Below are positions 15,240 through 23,881 of a DNA stretch of 34,465 bases, in pieces (positions within the stretch are counted from its first letter, which is position 1; each line of letters starts with the position of its first letter). The stretch covers positions 1 to 34,465 of the forward strand of contig CALFER010000051.1 of assembly GCA_937951895.1 (NCBI GenBank). The letters run 5' to 3'. The DNA comes from an uncultured bacterium (lineage in GTDB: Bacteria > CSSED10-310 > CALFER01). The notes under the pieces were generated by a model. It did no database searches and was not told the origin of the DNA. It was given only the letters and a program-made list of their open reading frames with translations. Made by a program: the position numbers and the translations under genes.

Positions 15240-16013
15240 TTCTATTTTATTGCCGCCATGGCGAATCATTACTACTGCATCCGCCCATCGGCAGGGGGTT
15301 GGGTCGGTTCGATCATCCAGGGTCTCGAAGGATACAGCACCAACGCCGTCATCGAAGCCGACTGGGATACTCTCAATGACCGCATCGGCGTCGGAATCAA
15401 TCTGATCGATGAAGACCGCCTGATTTTCATCGATGGCTCGCCCTACACACCCACGCCTCGACCGAACACCCCCACTCCGACCCGCACACCGACTACCGAG
15501 CCGGGTGAGCCGACGAACACCCCTCAACCGCCTTCTCCGACGCCGACAGCCGAACCGGGATCTCCGACGAACACACCCGTGCCCCCATCCCCGACTCCGA
15601 CAACCGCCCCTGGTGAACCGACGAACACACCCGCCATGCCGACCGCGACCCCCTCCGGTGGAAAGGGAACGGTTCTGATCGTGATGCCGGATACGGACTT
15701 CACGCCGGGTGAAACCTGTTTCTGCCAGGTCAAATACAGCATGCCGACCCAGCAATACGACATGCCTCTCTTCGTCCTGCTCGATGTGTGGGGAAGCTAC
15801 TTCTTCTGGCCGGGTTTCACGACAGCGATGGATTATCAGCTGGTCGATCCCGGACCGGTCCCGACCACGGAATTCGTGATCCCCGAGTTCGCCTGGCCGT
15901 CGGGTGCCGGCAGTGCGGCGGGCATCATCTGGTGGGCGGCGCTGACGAACAGCACAATGACCGAACTGATGAGCGATCCTCTGGCGACATTCACGTTCGG
16001 CTGGCACGAGTAA
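15123..16013 (+). pseudogene. 3' part of the interrupted secreted gene (linker and shared C-terminal domain)
   Basis: The open frame starts inside the inserted element; the ancestral part begins at 15240 (TTC TAT codons). It holds the end of the propeller region (AGGWVGSIIQGLEGYS), then a Thr/Pro-rich linker made of three 18-residue repeats, then the ~110-residue domain shared with the genes at 6907 and 20239 (LLDVWGSYFFWP, FAWPSGAGSAAGIIWW, final FGWHE). No ribosome site is visible before the in-frame ATGs at 15123, 15204 or 15258, and none would give an export signal. I therefore treat it as the disconnected 3' half of the gene at 14129 rather than a gene of its own. A strong terminator follows 22 bp after the stop. 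Confidence 0.75.
15487..15650 (+). repeat. Three 54-bp tandem repeats encoding a Thr/Pro linker
   Basis: The string CCGACGAACAC recurs at 15510, 15564 and 15618, exactly 54 bp apart. Each unit encodes 18 residues of the form PTPTxxPGxPTNTPxPPS, an extended linker between the propeller region and the C-terminal domain. Such arrays can change copy number by slippage. Confidence 0.8.
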
Positions 16014-16034
16014 GCCGGCGCTTCTCCTCTCATG

Positions 16035-16068
16035 AATCTCCCGGTGTCACTCACCGGGAGATTTTTTT
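16035..16068 (+). terminator. Rho-independent terminator after the interrupted secreted gene
   Basis: AATCTCCCGGTG (16035-16046) pairs perfectly with CACCGGGAGATT (16052-16063) across a 5-base loop, followed by TTTTT. The 12-bp GC-rich stem and T-tract make it a strong plus-strand terminator. It ends where the minus-strand gene at 16067-16453 stops. Confidence 0.9.
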
Positions 16069-16453
16069 ATCCGATCCACGTGAATGATTCGTTCATAAAC
16101 GAGGCCATGGACATGGCTGTCGCCAGATCAAATGCCATGACCCTGACCCACTCATCCTCAGACTCATGCATGCCGGAAGCGATTTCCTGCAATCGACGCT
16201 TGATGGATCGGCATTGCTGCGGCGTGAACGAGGCTTCCGTATCGAACGCTTTCAGAAACAATACGATCGGATCGGTGAACTCCTCCCATGCACGTGAGGC
16301 ACGTCGCGTGACGTCCAGCCGCCCGTCACGCCACTCGGTGGTATCGATCAGATCGCGCAGGGGAATCCCGGCAGCATCCGCGATTCGGAATCGGAAGGTA
16401 TGAAACGTGCGATGCGATACGCCGGTATCCCAATGACTGAAATTGATACCCAT
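16067..16453 (-). CDS. Hypothetical protein, 128 residues
   Basis: A protein I do not recognise. It is neither membrane-bound nor exported by visible signals. It has a Trp/Arg-rich N-terminal half (VSHRTFHTFRFRIADAAGIP, LRDLIDTTEWRDG) and a helical C-terminal half with FTPQQCRSIKRRLQEIASGM. The gene begins nine bases after the amidohydrolase stop on the same strand, which supports co-transcription and possible coupling; no clear Shine-Dalgarno is seen. Its end fits neatly against the plus-strand terminator. The compact fit between neighbours argues that it is real, but coding status is less sure than for the neighbours. Confidence 0.6.
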   Translation of the reverse strand: MGINFSHWDTGVSHRTFHTFRFRIADAAGIPLRDLIDTTEWRDGRLDVTRRASRAWEEFTDPIVLFLKAFDTEASFTPQQCRSIKRRLQEIASGMHESEDEWVRVMAFDLATAMSMASFMNESFTWIG

Positions 16454-16462
16454 CGTCCGGCA

Positions 16463-18232
16463 TCAGCGTTTGAACACGATACGGCCGCCGACGACCGTCA
16501 TGTCGACGAATCGATCCATCTGACCCAGTTCGAGATCATGCGTGAGAAGGAACCACCAGGAGTTGATCCCGAGGGGATCCTGATTGAACATGACGAAATC
16601 CGCAAACTTCCCGACCTCGATCGATCCGATATCGTTCTCCATGTGCAGCGCATGAGCCGAATCGATCGTCCAATGGCGGATACCGCTTTCGAGACTGATC
16701 TTTTCGGTCTCATTCCAGTCGTCGTCGCCCTTGTAGTTCATTCTGAGCGAACTGATGAGCAGACCGTAGAAGGGGTTGTTGGGGCCGGCACACCAGTCAC
16801 TTCCGAAACTCACCCGGACTCCGGCCTTTTCGAGACTCCGCCAGGGCATGTAGTGTTGCATCCGATCTATGCCGACACCCTCCTCGACCATCCGGTCGCC
16901 ATAGAAATGAACGGGTTGCATGGCGGCGGGAATTCCCAGCCGACCCATCCGTTCGATGTCGAGGGGATCCGGAAACTCACAATGCTCGACGCGATGCCGC
17001 AGATCCTTGTCGGGACTCCGATGGATCACGTGTTCATACGCATTGACCACCCGGCGTATCCCGGCATTCCCATTCGCATGCGTACAAGCCTGTATTCCTA
17101 AATCGTCCACGATCTCGACCACCCGGCAAAAATCCTCTTCCGTCCAGACCGGTTCGCCCAGCATGCCGCGTTCATTGAGATACTCCTTCGAGAAGAAGGC
17201 GGTGTGGTTGTCAGGCGTGCCATCGATGTAAAACTTCACGGATTCACCCATATTGAAGCGAGGATCGTTATGGGCATCGCCATACTGCTTCCATTTCATG
17301 AGATCCTCACGCAACTGGTGTTCGTCTTCCAGACGCTCCGGTGGAATGTAGTAAGCGCCCCGAATCCGCACATTGTCCAATCCTCCGGATTCCTTGAACT
17401 CGATCAGAAAAGGCAGAAACTCCTTGTACAACTGCACATCGTGCATCGCGGTGACGCCATACGAAAGCGCCTCGTCCAGCGTGTTCCGGATGGATCCGCG
17501 AAAACCGTCCCGAACTTTCGTTCCCAGTTCATCGAAGGAATAGAAATCCAGGATATTGATCGCGTGAAAATGCCGGCACTCTCCCGTGCATTCGCCGTTC
17601 TCATCGCGTGCAGGACTGAGTTCCTCGAAAGCAACGGGATTCCTGCGTTCCAGTTCGCGGATTGCGAGACTGTTCATCCAGCCGGCCTGCCCGCTGAAAC
17701 TCATCAGGATGACCGGACGATCCGATATGATCTCATCCAGAATCTCCTTTTTCGGAACACCTCCCGGAACAAATTCCATGCGCCAGCCGATGCCCCCGAT
17801 GATCGGCATTTCGGGATCCGATTCTGCACGTCGCTTCAGGACGGCGGCGAGTTGAGCGTGATCCGTGCAGGCATAGAGATCCGGCGGCATCAGATACACG
17901 AATCCGCCGATCCAGAGCACGTGGCAATGGTTGTCGATGAACCCGGGCGTGATGCGACGGTTCTTCCCATTGATCCGTTGCGTCTGCGGCCCGATGAACC
18001 CGGCGAGTCCCTCGTCGGTGCCGACATACACGATCCGTTCGTCTCGGACCGCCATCGCTTCGGCTGCCGGTTGAGCCTGACTGCTGGTAAAGATACGGGC
18101 ATTGTAGACCACCATGTCGGCTGGGTTTTCAACCAGTCCGGGGCTTACAGGGAGTCCGGCACAGCCGCTCCAGATGAGCGCAAGGCTCGATACAACCCAT
18201 GCAATGATCGATTCCGATGGTTTTCGCATCAT
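16463..18232 (-). CDS. Lipoprotein amidohydrolase, YtcJ-like (amidohydrolase family 3)
   Basis: A 589-residue metal-dependent hydrolase. The N-terminus MMRKPSESIIAWVVSSLALI ends in lipobox WSGC with Cys24, so it should be membrane-anchored outside the cytoplasm. The amidohydrolase start (VVYNARIFTSS) leads to the metal motif His102-x-His104 in GFIDNHCHVLW. Further family landmarks are VKFYIDGTPDNHTAFF (site of the bridging Lys/Asp region), ACTHANGNAGIRRVVNAYE, LRHRVEHCEF and the late VSFGSDWCAGPNNPFYG with the catalytic Asp. Family members cleave C-N bonds in varied amides or formamides; the substrate is unknown. I chose 18232 because AGGAGGT lies about five bases upstream. The open frame extends 42 codons further but lacks an export signal at its start. 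The next gene on this strand starts nine bases after the stop. Confidence 0.9.
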   Translation of the reverse strand: MMRKPSESIIAWVVSSLALIWSGCAGLPVSPGLVENPADMVVYNARIFTSSQAQPAAEAMAVRDERIVYVGTDEGLAGFIGPQTQRINGKNRRITPGFIDNHCHVLWIGGFVYLMPPDLYACTDHAQLAAVLKRRAESDPEMPIIGGIGWRMEFVPGGVPKKEILDEIISDRPVILMSFSGQAGWMNSLAIRELERRNPVAFEELSPARDENGECTGECRHFHAINILDFYSFDELGTKVRDGFRGSIRNTLDEALSYGVTAMHDVQLYKEFLPFLIEFKESGGLDNVRIRGAYYIPPERLEDEHQLREDLMKWKQYGDAHNDPRFNMGESVKFYIDGTPDNHTAFFSKEYLNERGMLGEPVWTEEDFCRVVEIVDDLGIQACTHANGNAGIRRVVNAYEHVIHRSPDKDLRHRVEHCEFPDPLDIERMGRLGIPAAMQPVHFYGDRMVEEGVGIDRMQHYMPWRSLEKAGVRVSFGSDWCAGPNNPFYGLLISSLRMNYKGDDDWNETEKISLESGIRHWTIDSAHALHMENDIGSIEVGKFADFVMFNQDPLGINSWWFLLTHDLELGQMDRFVDMTVVGGRIVFKR

Positions 18233-18305
18233 GACGAACCTCCTGTGTTGAAGGCGACCGCTCGCTGAATCCGCAGTCGATATGTCATTCCGGTTCCTGA
18301 CTGAT

Positions 18306-18334
18306 AGTATAATCGGTAAAACAAGTCCGGTAAA
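18306..18334 (-). promoter_or_regulatory. Candidate promoter for the lipoprotein amidohydrolase
   Basis: On the minus strand TTTACC (18334-18329) and TATACT (18311-18306) are 17 bp apart, each close to the sigma70 consensus, and lie about 75-100 bp before the start at 18232. The rest of the 281-bp region between this gene and the divergent lipoprotein shows no gene. Confidence 0.45.
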
Positions 18335-18513
18335 GCTCACGATTTGTGCACGCATCACTCGGGGCGCGAGCGTCCGGGAGAGGATCCCGGTGAGGGTCCC
18401 GTGCAGTGCCCTCCCACCCCCCTTGAATCCCGCGCACCTATCCTTTATCCTGTTCCCTGCACGGACTCATGTCGTTTACCCGGACCGATTGACCTGGGAT
18501 GGAGGATCATGCA

Positions 18514-19365
18514 ATGAACGCATCGATACGGATGATATTCGCACTCACCTGCTTCTGCTGCATGCTGATGGTGCTCACCATGGCGTGCTCAGCCCCAACA
18601 ACAACCCCGGCGACGCCGACTCAGAAATCCGAGCCGACCGTTGCAGCCACCTCACCGGCGCCCCCTCAGCCTCCTGCCGTTCAAACGCCTCAAACGACGA
18701 CCGATGCTGCATCCAAGTCAGCCCAGCCGATTCCGGTGCCCGGAACGAGCGCGATCTTTCTGGCCGGTCGCTCTGATCTTGCGATACCCAAACCGGGCGA
18801 CGATCCGGGTGAGTTCCCGATCACGCATTGCGGAGGCAGTCTGGTTGTGACCTTCCCGATCGCCTATCCCATACCGGTATCACGCAAACTGACGTTCAAT
18901 GCGACGGGCGGCATCGATTTCTACGGAAACGAAAAACCGGCGGTCGAACCGGACGGCGATCCCGGTGCGACGGCCGACATCGAGGGACTGGGTGGAATCA
19001 GTGGTTACAAAGGCCAGTGCGGCGCGCTGGTCGGCGTGTTTCTCGACGATGCCAACCCGGGCGGGCTGGCCGCTCCCGAGACACTCGATTTTACCGAAGG
19101 CGGCATGGGGAGATCCTTCCGCGAACTGAAGCCGCTTTTACGCCAGGTGTTCTACATCGGTAACGGGATGACGCAGGACGACACCGGCGCTCCGGCTCCC
19201 CGGACATTCACCGCCCCGGAAGGCGCGACCCGGTTGTTCCTCGGAATCGCCGACGCACCCGTGTTCCAGGGCGCGCCGGGCTGTTACGACGACAATATCG
19301 GCGAATATCGAATCGCACCCCCGGTCGCTCCGACGTCAGCGGAACCGGCACACACCGTGCCATGA
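18514..19365 (+). CDS. Lipoprotein with Thr/Pro-rich stalk and LecA-like beta-sandwich domain
   Basis: Encodes 283 residues. A hydrophobic N-terminus ends at a lipobox-like TMAC (Cys25). Residues about 28-75 are a Thr/Pro/Ala-rich stalk. The remainder reads as one beta-sandwich domain with GGSLVVTFPIAYPIPVSRKL, GISGYKGQCGALVGVFLDD, then a conserved end of the type APEGATRLFLGIADAP and CYDDNIGEYRI. The pattern of an internal CGALVG block and a late GATRLFLGxxD...DNxGxY block resembles sugar-binding LecA/PA-IL-like domains, but I hold this loosely. GGAGG lies eight bases before the start at 18514; an earlier ATG at 18499 overlaps that ribosome site. Its last codons overlap the start of the beta-barrel gene by four bases, implying coupled synthesis and perhaps a joint envelope function. 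Confidence 0.8.
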   Translation: MNASIRMIFALTCFCCMLMVLTMACSAPTTTPATPTQKSEPTVAATSPAPPQPPAVQTPQTTTDAASKSAQPIPVPGTSAIFLAGRSDLAIPKPGDDPGEFPITHCGGSLVVTFPIAYPIPVSRKLTFNATGGIDFYGNEKPAVEPDGDPGATADIEGLGGISGYKGQCGALVGVFLDDANPGGLAAPETLDFTEGGMGRSFRELKPLLRQVFYIGNGMTQDDTGAPAPRTFTAPEGATRLFLGIADAPVFQGAPGCYDDNIGEYRIAPPVAPTSAEPAHTVP

Positions 19366-20294
19366 CCTCCCTGGTCGGACCGCGCACCGGGATTCCCGTA
19401 TTATCCTTGATATCGGTGCTCTTCTGCGCACTCTCGCCATCGATTCTCGCGCAGGATTCACCACACGGTTTCGGCGAAGAGACCGCCTCGCTGTCAGGGA
19501 CCATCACGGGAGCGGTATCCTTCACCAGTCCGTATAGTTCGGAGGATGTCGGGGATATCGACATGAGCGAAACCGTCTTGTCGACACCGGTCTATCACAC
19601 CCGATTCAGTGCATTCCATTTCATCACGGGGCTGAACGTGAGCTGGACCCGATTCTCCTTTTCGGATTACAAACCGGCGTATTCCGAAGATCTCGTGTTC
19701 CCGCTCACGACCGAGGATCTCGTTGGACTCGGAGTGTACGCCGCGCTGATGCGTCCCGTGACGGATCGGATGGGCTGGAGCGTATCGGTCATGCCCGGTC
19801 TGTACAGCAATTTCCAGACATCTCGATTGGGAGAGGAGAAAATCGTCGCACATGCCGGAGTCGAATCCCGTTTATCGGATACATGGACCCTGTCAGCAGG
19901 TGTTGCGTACGATTCCGCATTCGGAAAGCCCCGCATCTATCCGCTGGGAGGCGCGATCTGGCGTCCCGCTGACGATCTGACGGTTCGGCTGGTTCTGCCC
20001 TCGCCATCCGTTTACTGGGCGTCGACGGAACGGACGGGGCTGTTCCTGGCGATCTACCCCGCCGGGGACCGATGGAGCATGTATGACGATCATCGCCGTA
20101 AAACGGTGTTTACCGCCGAAAGCTGGCGGACTGCGATCGGCGGCGAGTGGAACATGTTCGATCGCATCTGGCTGCGTGTACTGGGAGGAACGGACACGAA
20201 TCGCGAGTATGACACACGAAGCACGTACGCCGCGGATGTCAGTTCCGACGTGGAGGACACCTGGTTCGCGACGATTGCGCTGGTGCTCTATTGA
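19362..20294 (+). CDS. Outer-membrane beta-barrel protein (DUF6268-like)
   Basis: Encodes 310 residues with a signal peptide ending near Ala30 (ILA-QD). The mature protein shows alternating beta-strand patterns with aromatic girdles, e.g. HFITGLNVSWTRFSFSDY, WSVSVMPGLYSNF and TWFATIALVLY, and ends in an aromatic residue, as outer-membrane barrels do. The layout resembles the DUF6268 group of barrel proteins. Function is unknown; transport or structural roles are possible. It is coupled to the upstream lipoprotein through an ATGA overlap. Its 3' end overlaps the minus-strand beta-helix gene by 56 bp. Confidence 0.8.
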   Translation: MTSLVGPRTGIPVLSLISVLFCALSPSILAQDSPHGFGEETASLSGTITGAVSFTSPYSSEDVGDIDMSETVLSTPVYHTRFSAFHFITGLNVSWTRFSFSDYKPAYSEDLVFPLTTEDLVGLGVYAALMRPVTDRMGWSVSVMPGLYSNFQTSRLGEEKIVAHAGVESRLSDTWTLSAGVAYDSAFGKPRIYPLGGAIWRPADDLTVRLVLPSPSVYWASTERTGLFLAIYPAGDRWSMYDDHRRKTVFTAESWRTAIGGEWNMFDRIWLRVLGGTDTNREYDTRSTYAADVSSDVEDTWFATIALVLY

Positions 20295-22443
20295 ACGCAG
20301 CCGCCCACGGCGTATAATCCACATCCTCCGATACGTTCTGCCCCGGATCGTTGTTGTTCGCGGCATTCACGCACCCGTCCACACCACTCAAATCATCATC
20401 CGGTCCGTTACTGCTCCCCCAGTAATTGTAGGATGCCGGAATGCATGTCGCCGGATCGGCATTCTGAACAGCCCAGTTCGAGTTATTCGCGAATGAATTG
20501 GCAGTCTCAGCGGTCCCCGAAACAACGGGCAGCGATCCCGAGGCACAGTAGATCGCGGTCGCATTGAACAAAAACTCGTTTCGGATGATCTCGGGATTCG
20601 TCCCGGCACCGGAACAGAAAATGCCGTACGTAACATTCCCCTGGATCACGCAGTCCGCAATCGAGGGACTCGATGCGGTATCACACAGGATCCCGGCATG
20701 CGCACTCTCGGAAAACTCACAGAATTCAATAGACGGCGACGCCGCATGACATTCGATCAATCCGCTCGACGCCGATCCTCCAAACTCGATGACGGCATGC
20801 TGAATCTGACACTGCGCATCCACACTCGCGCTTAAAAAGCGAATCCCCCTCCACATCCCCGGCGATGGAGTTTCCCGGGGATCCGGTCCGATTTCTACCG
20901 GCTGAGCGACAGTGCCGTTCACATCGAGATACCCCGGATTCGCAACGCTGACCGATCCGATCGTCATCCCCGACGTCGCCTCGAAACTCAAATCGAGCCC
21001 CGCCTGAAGCATCAATCCGGCAGTTTCACCGTCAACTCCCGCAACCGTGACCTCTCCATGAATCAGAATCGGAAACGTCGAGGGACTCCAGATCGAAACA
21101 TCCGTGATGGCATCCCCTCCCGCGTAAATGAGATCATACAGGTTATCGTTGCCGGAAAGCCCGGTTATCGCACCCAGATCACTCGCGAAGCACCGCACCG
21201 CATAATCGTTGTTACTCGTGAAGATCGTATCCGAAATACTCGCGTCCGTCGCCGACACGTTGATTTTCACTCCGGACAGCTGATTGTGATGAATGTCGCA
21301 ATCCTCGACATACGCCCCCAGAGCACCGTCGATGAAAATGCCATAATATTCATTGGCATAGATGTCACAGGCGCGGATGAGGGGATCCGAATTCTGGCAA
21401 TGGAATCCGTGCAACGCGTTGTCGTGCACCACGAGATACGTCAGAGTGGGAGACGCATTCTGGCGGACCTGAACCCCGGTTCCCGCGGAATGCTCCACAT
21501 AGCAGACATTCAACGTCACGTCCGATCCCTCGATCACGACCCCCGGATGGGTCATCGTTCCGCCATATCGGATATGGCAACGATCCAGCAGAGTGTCTGC
21601 GGAAGCATACGGATTGAACCGCACACCCGACCAGAACCCCGGCGTTTCGGTCTGGCCCGTGAAAATGACCGGGACATCGTCGGTCCCGTCGACAAACAGC
21701 GTCCCGACATCATCGCTCGCGGTTCCTCCGACGATCATGCGCGTCCCCGCCGAGAAAAAAACCTGCACACCGGCTTCGATCGACAGGATTCCTCCGGCGT
21801 GGATCGTGATGTCCCCCTCCACGAGATACTCTCCGCATTCCGAAGGCGACGTCATCCCCCATATCGTTTCATTCGTGATCGCCCCGCTGACCGGATACGG
21901 CGTGCAGGGCTGCGTCGGCGTGACCGTGCTAGAGGGCGTGGGAGTCAGGGTCGGCGCAGGCGTCTCGGTCGGAGGCACCGGTGTCGGTGTCGGCGTCGGC
22001 GTCCACTTGTGCGCATCGTCCAGCCAGAATTCCGTCACATCGTATCCATACGTTTCCGGCGTTTTGTACCACGCGCCCCAGAAATACATCGGCCCGAACG
22101 GGATGAACGTGTCGATGTCCGGAAAATCGAAATCGAGGATCTCGATCGAGGTCTCGCCCGTTTCGATGTCCTCGGTCCCGAACCGCACGTCCTGCGTGAA
22201 TTCGGGCCAGAAAAAATACTGCCCGCCCACTTCGAGAATCCCGAAAATCTGAGCGTCGAACACGGCATCACCGGTGTTGTTCAACTCCAGCGCCGCCCGG
22301 AAGTGATCGAACGACACGAAGCCCTGATCGTTGAGCGCCATATCGACATCGATCGCACCCCGGATATCGGATCCCGCCAGCAAGAACGCCGCGCACGCCA
22401 GCCCAATCACCCGATTTCGGATTCTGCCAGATTCACTTTTCAT
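20239..22443 (-). CDS. Secreted right-handed beta-helix protein with N-terminal shared domain
   Basis: Encodes 734 residues. A signal peptide ends near Ala30. Residues about 31-145 form the domain found C-terminally in the genes at 6907 and 15240, with FGILEVGGQYFFWPEFTQ and FGPMYFWGAWY. A linker rich in TPTPTP (about 150-185) follows. The rest is a parallel beta-helix, with repeated short turns such as NSDPLIRACDIYANEYYGIF, ASPSIEFCEFSESAHAGI and SSPSIADCVIQGNVTYGI, as in carbohydrate-active or adhesive proteins; no catalytic site is evident. The start at 22443 has GGAGG upstream and a good promoter; the frame extends 111 codons further but without sense. The last ~15 residues (APAQSSRTRCPPRRN) lie over the convergent barrel gene and look like read-through past an older end. 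Confidence 0.85.
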   Translation of the reverse strand: MKSESGRIRNRVIGLACAAFLLAGSDIRGAIDVDMALNDQGFVSFDHFRAALELNNTGDAVFDAQIFGILEVGGQYFFWPEFTQDVRFGTEDIETGETSIEILDFDFPDIDTFIPFGPMYFWGAWYKTPETYGYDVTEFWLDDAHKWTPTPTPTPVPPTETPAPTLTPTPSSTVTPTQPCTPYPVSGAITNETIWGMTSPSECGEYLVEGDITIHAGGILSIEAGVQVFFSAGTRMIVGGTASDDVGTLFVDGTDDVPVIFTGQTETPGFWSGVRFNPYASADTLLDRCHIRYGGTMTHPGVVIEGSDVTLNVCYVEHSAGTGVQVRQNASPTLTYLVVHDNALHGFHCQNSDPLIRACDIYANEYYGIFIDGALGAYVEDCDIHHNQLSGVKINVSATDASISDTIFTSNNDYAVRCFASDLGAITGLSGNDNLYDLIYAGGDAITDVSIWSPSTFPILIHGEVTVAGVDGETAGLMLQAGLDLSFEATSGMTIGSVSVANPGYLDVNGTVAQPVEIGPDPRETPSPGMWRGIRFLSASVDAQCQIQHAVIEFGGSASSGLIECHAASPSIEFCEFSESAHAGILCDTASSPSIADCVIQGNVTYGIFCSGAGTNPEIIRNEFLFNATAIYCASGSLPVVSGTAETANSFANNSNWAVQNADPATCIPASYNYWGSSNGPDDDLSGVDGCVNAANNNDPGQNVSEDVDYTPWAAAFNRAPAQSSRTRCPPRRN

Positions 22444-22476
22444 TGCCTTTCCTCCATATTTCCTATTTGTATAAAA

Positions 22477-22505
22477 AGTGTATCCCGGCAGCACCCGTGT
22501 GTCAA
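22477..22505 (-). promoter_or_regulatory. Sigma70-like promoter for the beta-helix gene
   Basis: On the minus strand a perfect TTGACA (22505-22500) and TACACT (22482-22477) are separated by 17 bp, 34 bp before the start codon. TATACA slightly downstream is an alternative -10 with poorer spacing. Confidence 0.55.
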
Positions 22506-22606
22506 TCGCCCGCAACGGCCACTCTTGATTCGCGTCACGGCCTGTGCGATTTTCTGACAGGGACTCCCGTTCCGGTTTCCCGATCGCTGTCACCCGGAGC
22601 CGTTTC

Positions 22607-23881
22607 ATGAAACTCCTGCACACCTCCGACTGGCATCTCGGACGCTCGCTCTTCGACCGCAAGCGCTCCGACGAATTCACCGCGCTCATCGACTGGATGC
22701 TCGACCTGATCGCCCTGGAACACATCGACGCGGTGCTCATCAGCGGCGACGTCTTCGACACCGGCATCCCCGGCACCCACGCCCAGAGCCTCTACTACGA
22801 TTTCCTCGCCCGTGCCGCCCGCGCCGGTTGCCGCCACATCGTCGTCATCGCGGGCAATCACGACTCCCCCTCCTTTCTCAGCGCCCCCCGCGACATCCTC
22901 AGACACCTCAACATCCACGTCTTCGGTGCCATGTCCGCCCAGAGCCCCGCCGACGACGTCATCCTGCTCCATGCGCCCGACGGCCGCCCCGAACTGATCG
23001 TCTGCGCCATCCCGTATCTCCGCGACCGCGACATCCGCTCCTCCATTCCGGGCGAAACCGCTCAGGACAAAGACCGCCATCTGGTGGAGGGGATCGTGCA
23101 ACGATATACGGACGTGATCGACGCCGGTGAACACCTCCGCGAGGGGCTCTCCGGGCGGGTGCCGATCGTGCTGATGGGCCATCTCTTCGCAACGGGCGGC
23201 CGGACAATCGACGGCGACGGTGTCCGCGAACTGTATGTCGGCTCACTGGCGCGCGTCGGCAGTGAGATTTTCCCGCCCTCGGTCGATTACGCCGCGCTGG
23301 GACACCTGCACCAGGCCCAGTGCCTCGAAGGGAACACCACCCGCCGGTACAGCGGCGCGCCTCTCCCGATGAGTTTCGACGAGGCGAAGACGGCCAAGAG
23401 TGTCGCGATCGTCGAATTCATGGGCGGCACGGTCCATGTTCAACTCCGCGAAATCCCCCGCTTTCAGGAACTGATCCGGATTTCGGGCGAACTCCGGGAT
23501 ATTCTCGGGGAGATCGCCATCCTGATCGATCGCGGCAGCAGGGCATGGCTGGAAATCGACTACACGGGGCAGGCAATCGAAGGATCTCTGGCTGCACGGA
23601 TCGACGAGGCCGTTGCGGGATCAGCACTCGCCGTGCTGCGCATCCGGAACCGCGCGATCATCCGGAACGCACTGACGGCGCGCGGTCTGACGGAAACGCT
23701 CGATGACCTCGATCCGGGGCAGGTGTTCGACCGGTGCCTCGATGCAAACGACATCGCCCCCGATCAGCGCGCCGAACTGATCGCGGCGCACAACGAGATC
23801 CTTCAGAGTCTTCGCGAGACGGACGGGGAATCAATTACGCCGCCGGCCGGGAATGAACAGGAGACGCCGCATGCTGATTGA
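22607..23881 (+). CDS. sbcD: Nuclease SbcCD subunit D (Mre11-type nuclease)
   Basis: A 424-residue metal-dependent nuclease subunit of SbcCD, which processes DNA hairpins, palindromes and protein-blocked ends. The phosphoesterase motifs are complete and in order: LHTSDWHLG (start of the protein), LISGDVFDTG, VIAGNHDSPSF, VLMGHLFATGG and YAALGHLHQAQ, with the later capping domain intact. I use the ATG at 22607, the standard MKLLHTSDWHLG start; CGGAG lies eight bases before it. The longer frame from 22544 has no support. The stop overlaps the sbcC start by 11 bases, so the two are coupled as in most bacteria. The gene is divergent from the beta-helix gene. Confidence 0.97.
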   Translation: MKLLHTSDWHLGRSLFDRKRSDEFTALIDWMLDLIALEHIDAVLISGDVFDTGIPGTHAQSLYYDFLARAARAGCRHIVVIAGNHDSPSFLSAPRDILRHLNIHVFGAMSAQSPADDVILLHAPDGRPELIVCAIPYLRDRDIRSSIPGETAQDKDRHLVEGIVQRYTDVIDAGEHLREGLSGRVPIVLMGHLFATGGRTIDGDGVRELYVGSLARVGSEIFPPSVDYAALGHLHQAQCLEGNTTRRYSGAPLPMSFDEAKTAKSVAIVEFMGGTVHVQLREIPRFQELIRISGELRDILGEIAILIDRGSRAWLEIDYTGQAIEGSLAARIDEAVAGSALAVLRIRNRAIIRNALTARGLTETLDDLDPGQVFDRCLDANDIAPDQRAELIAAHNEILQSLRETDGESITPPAGNEQETPHAD

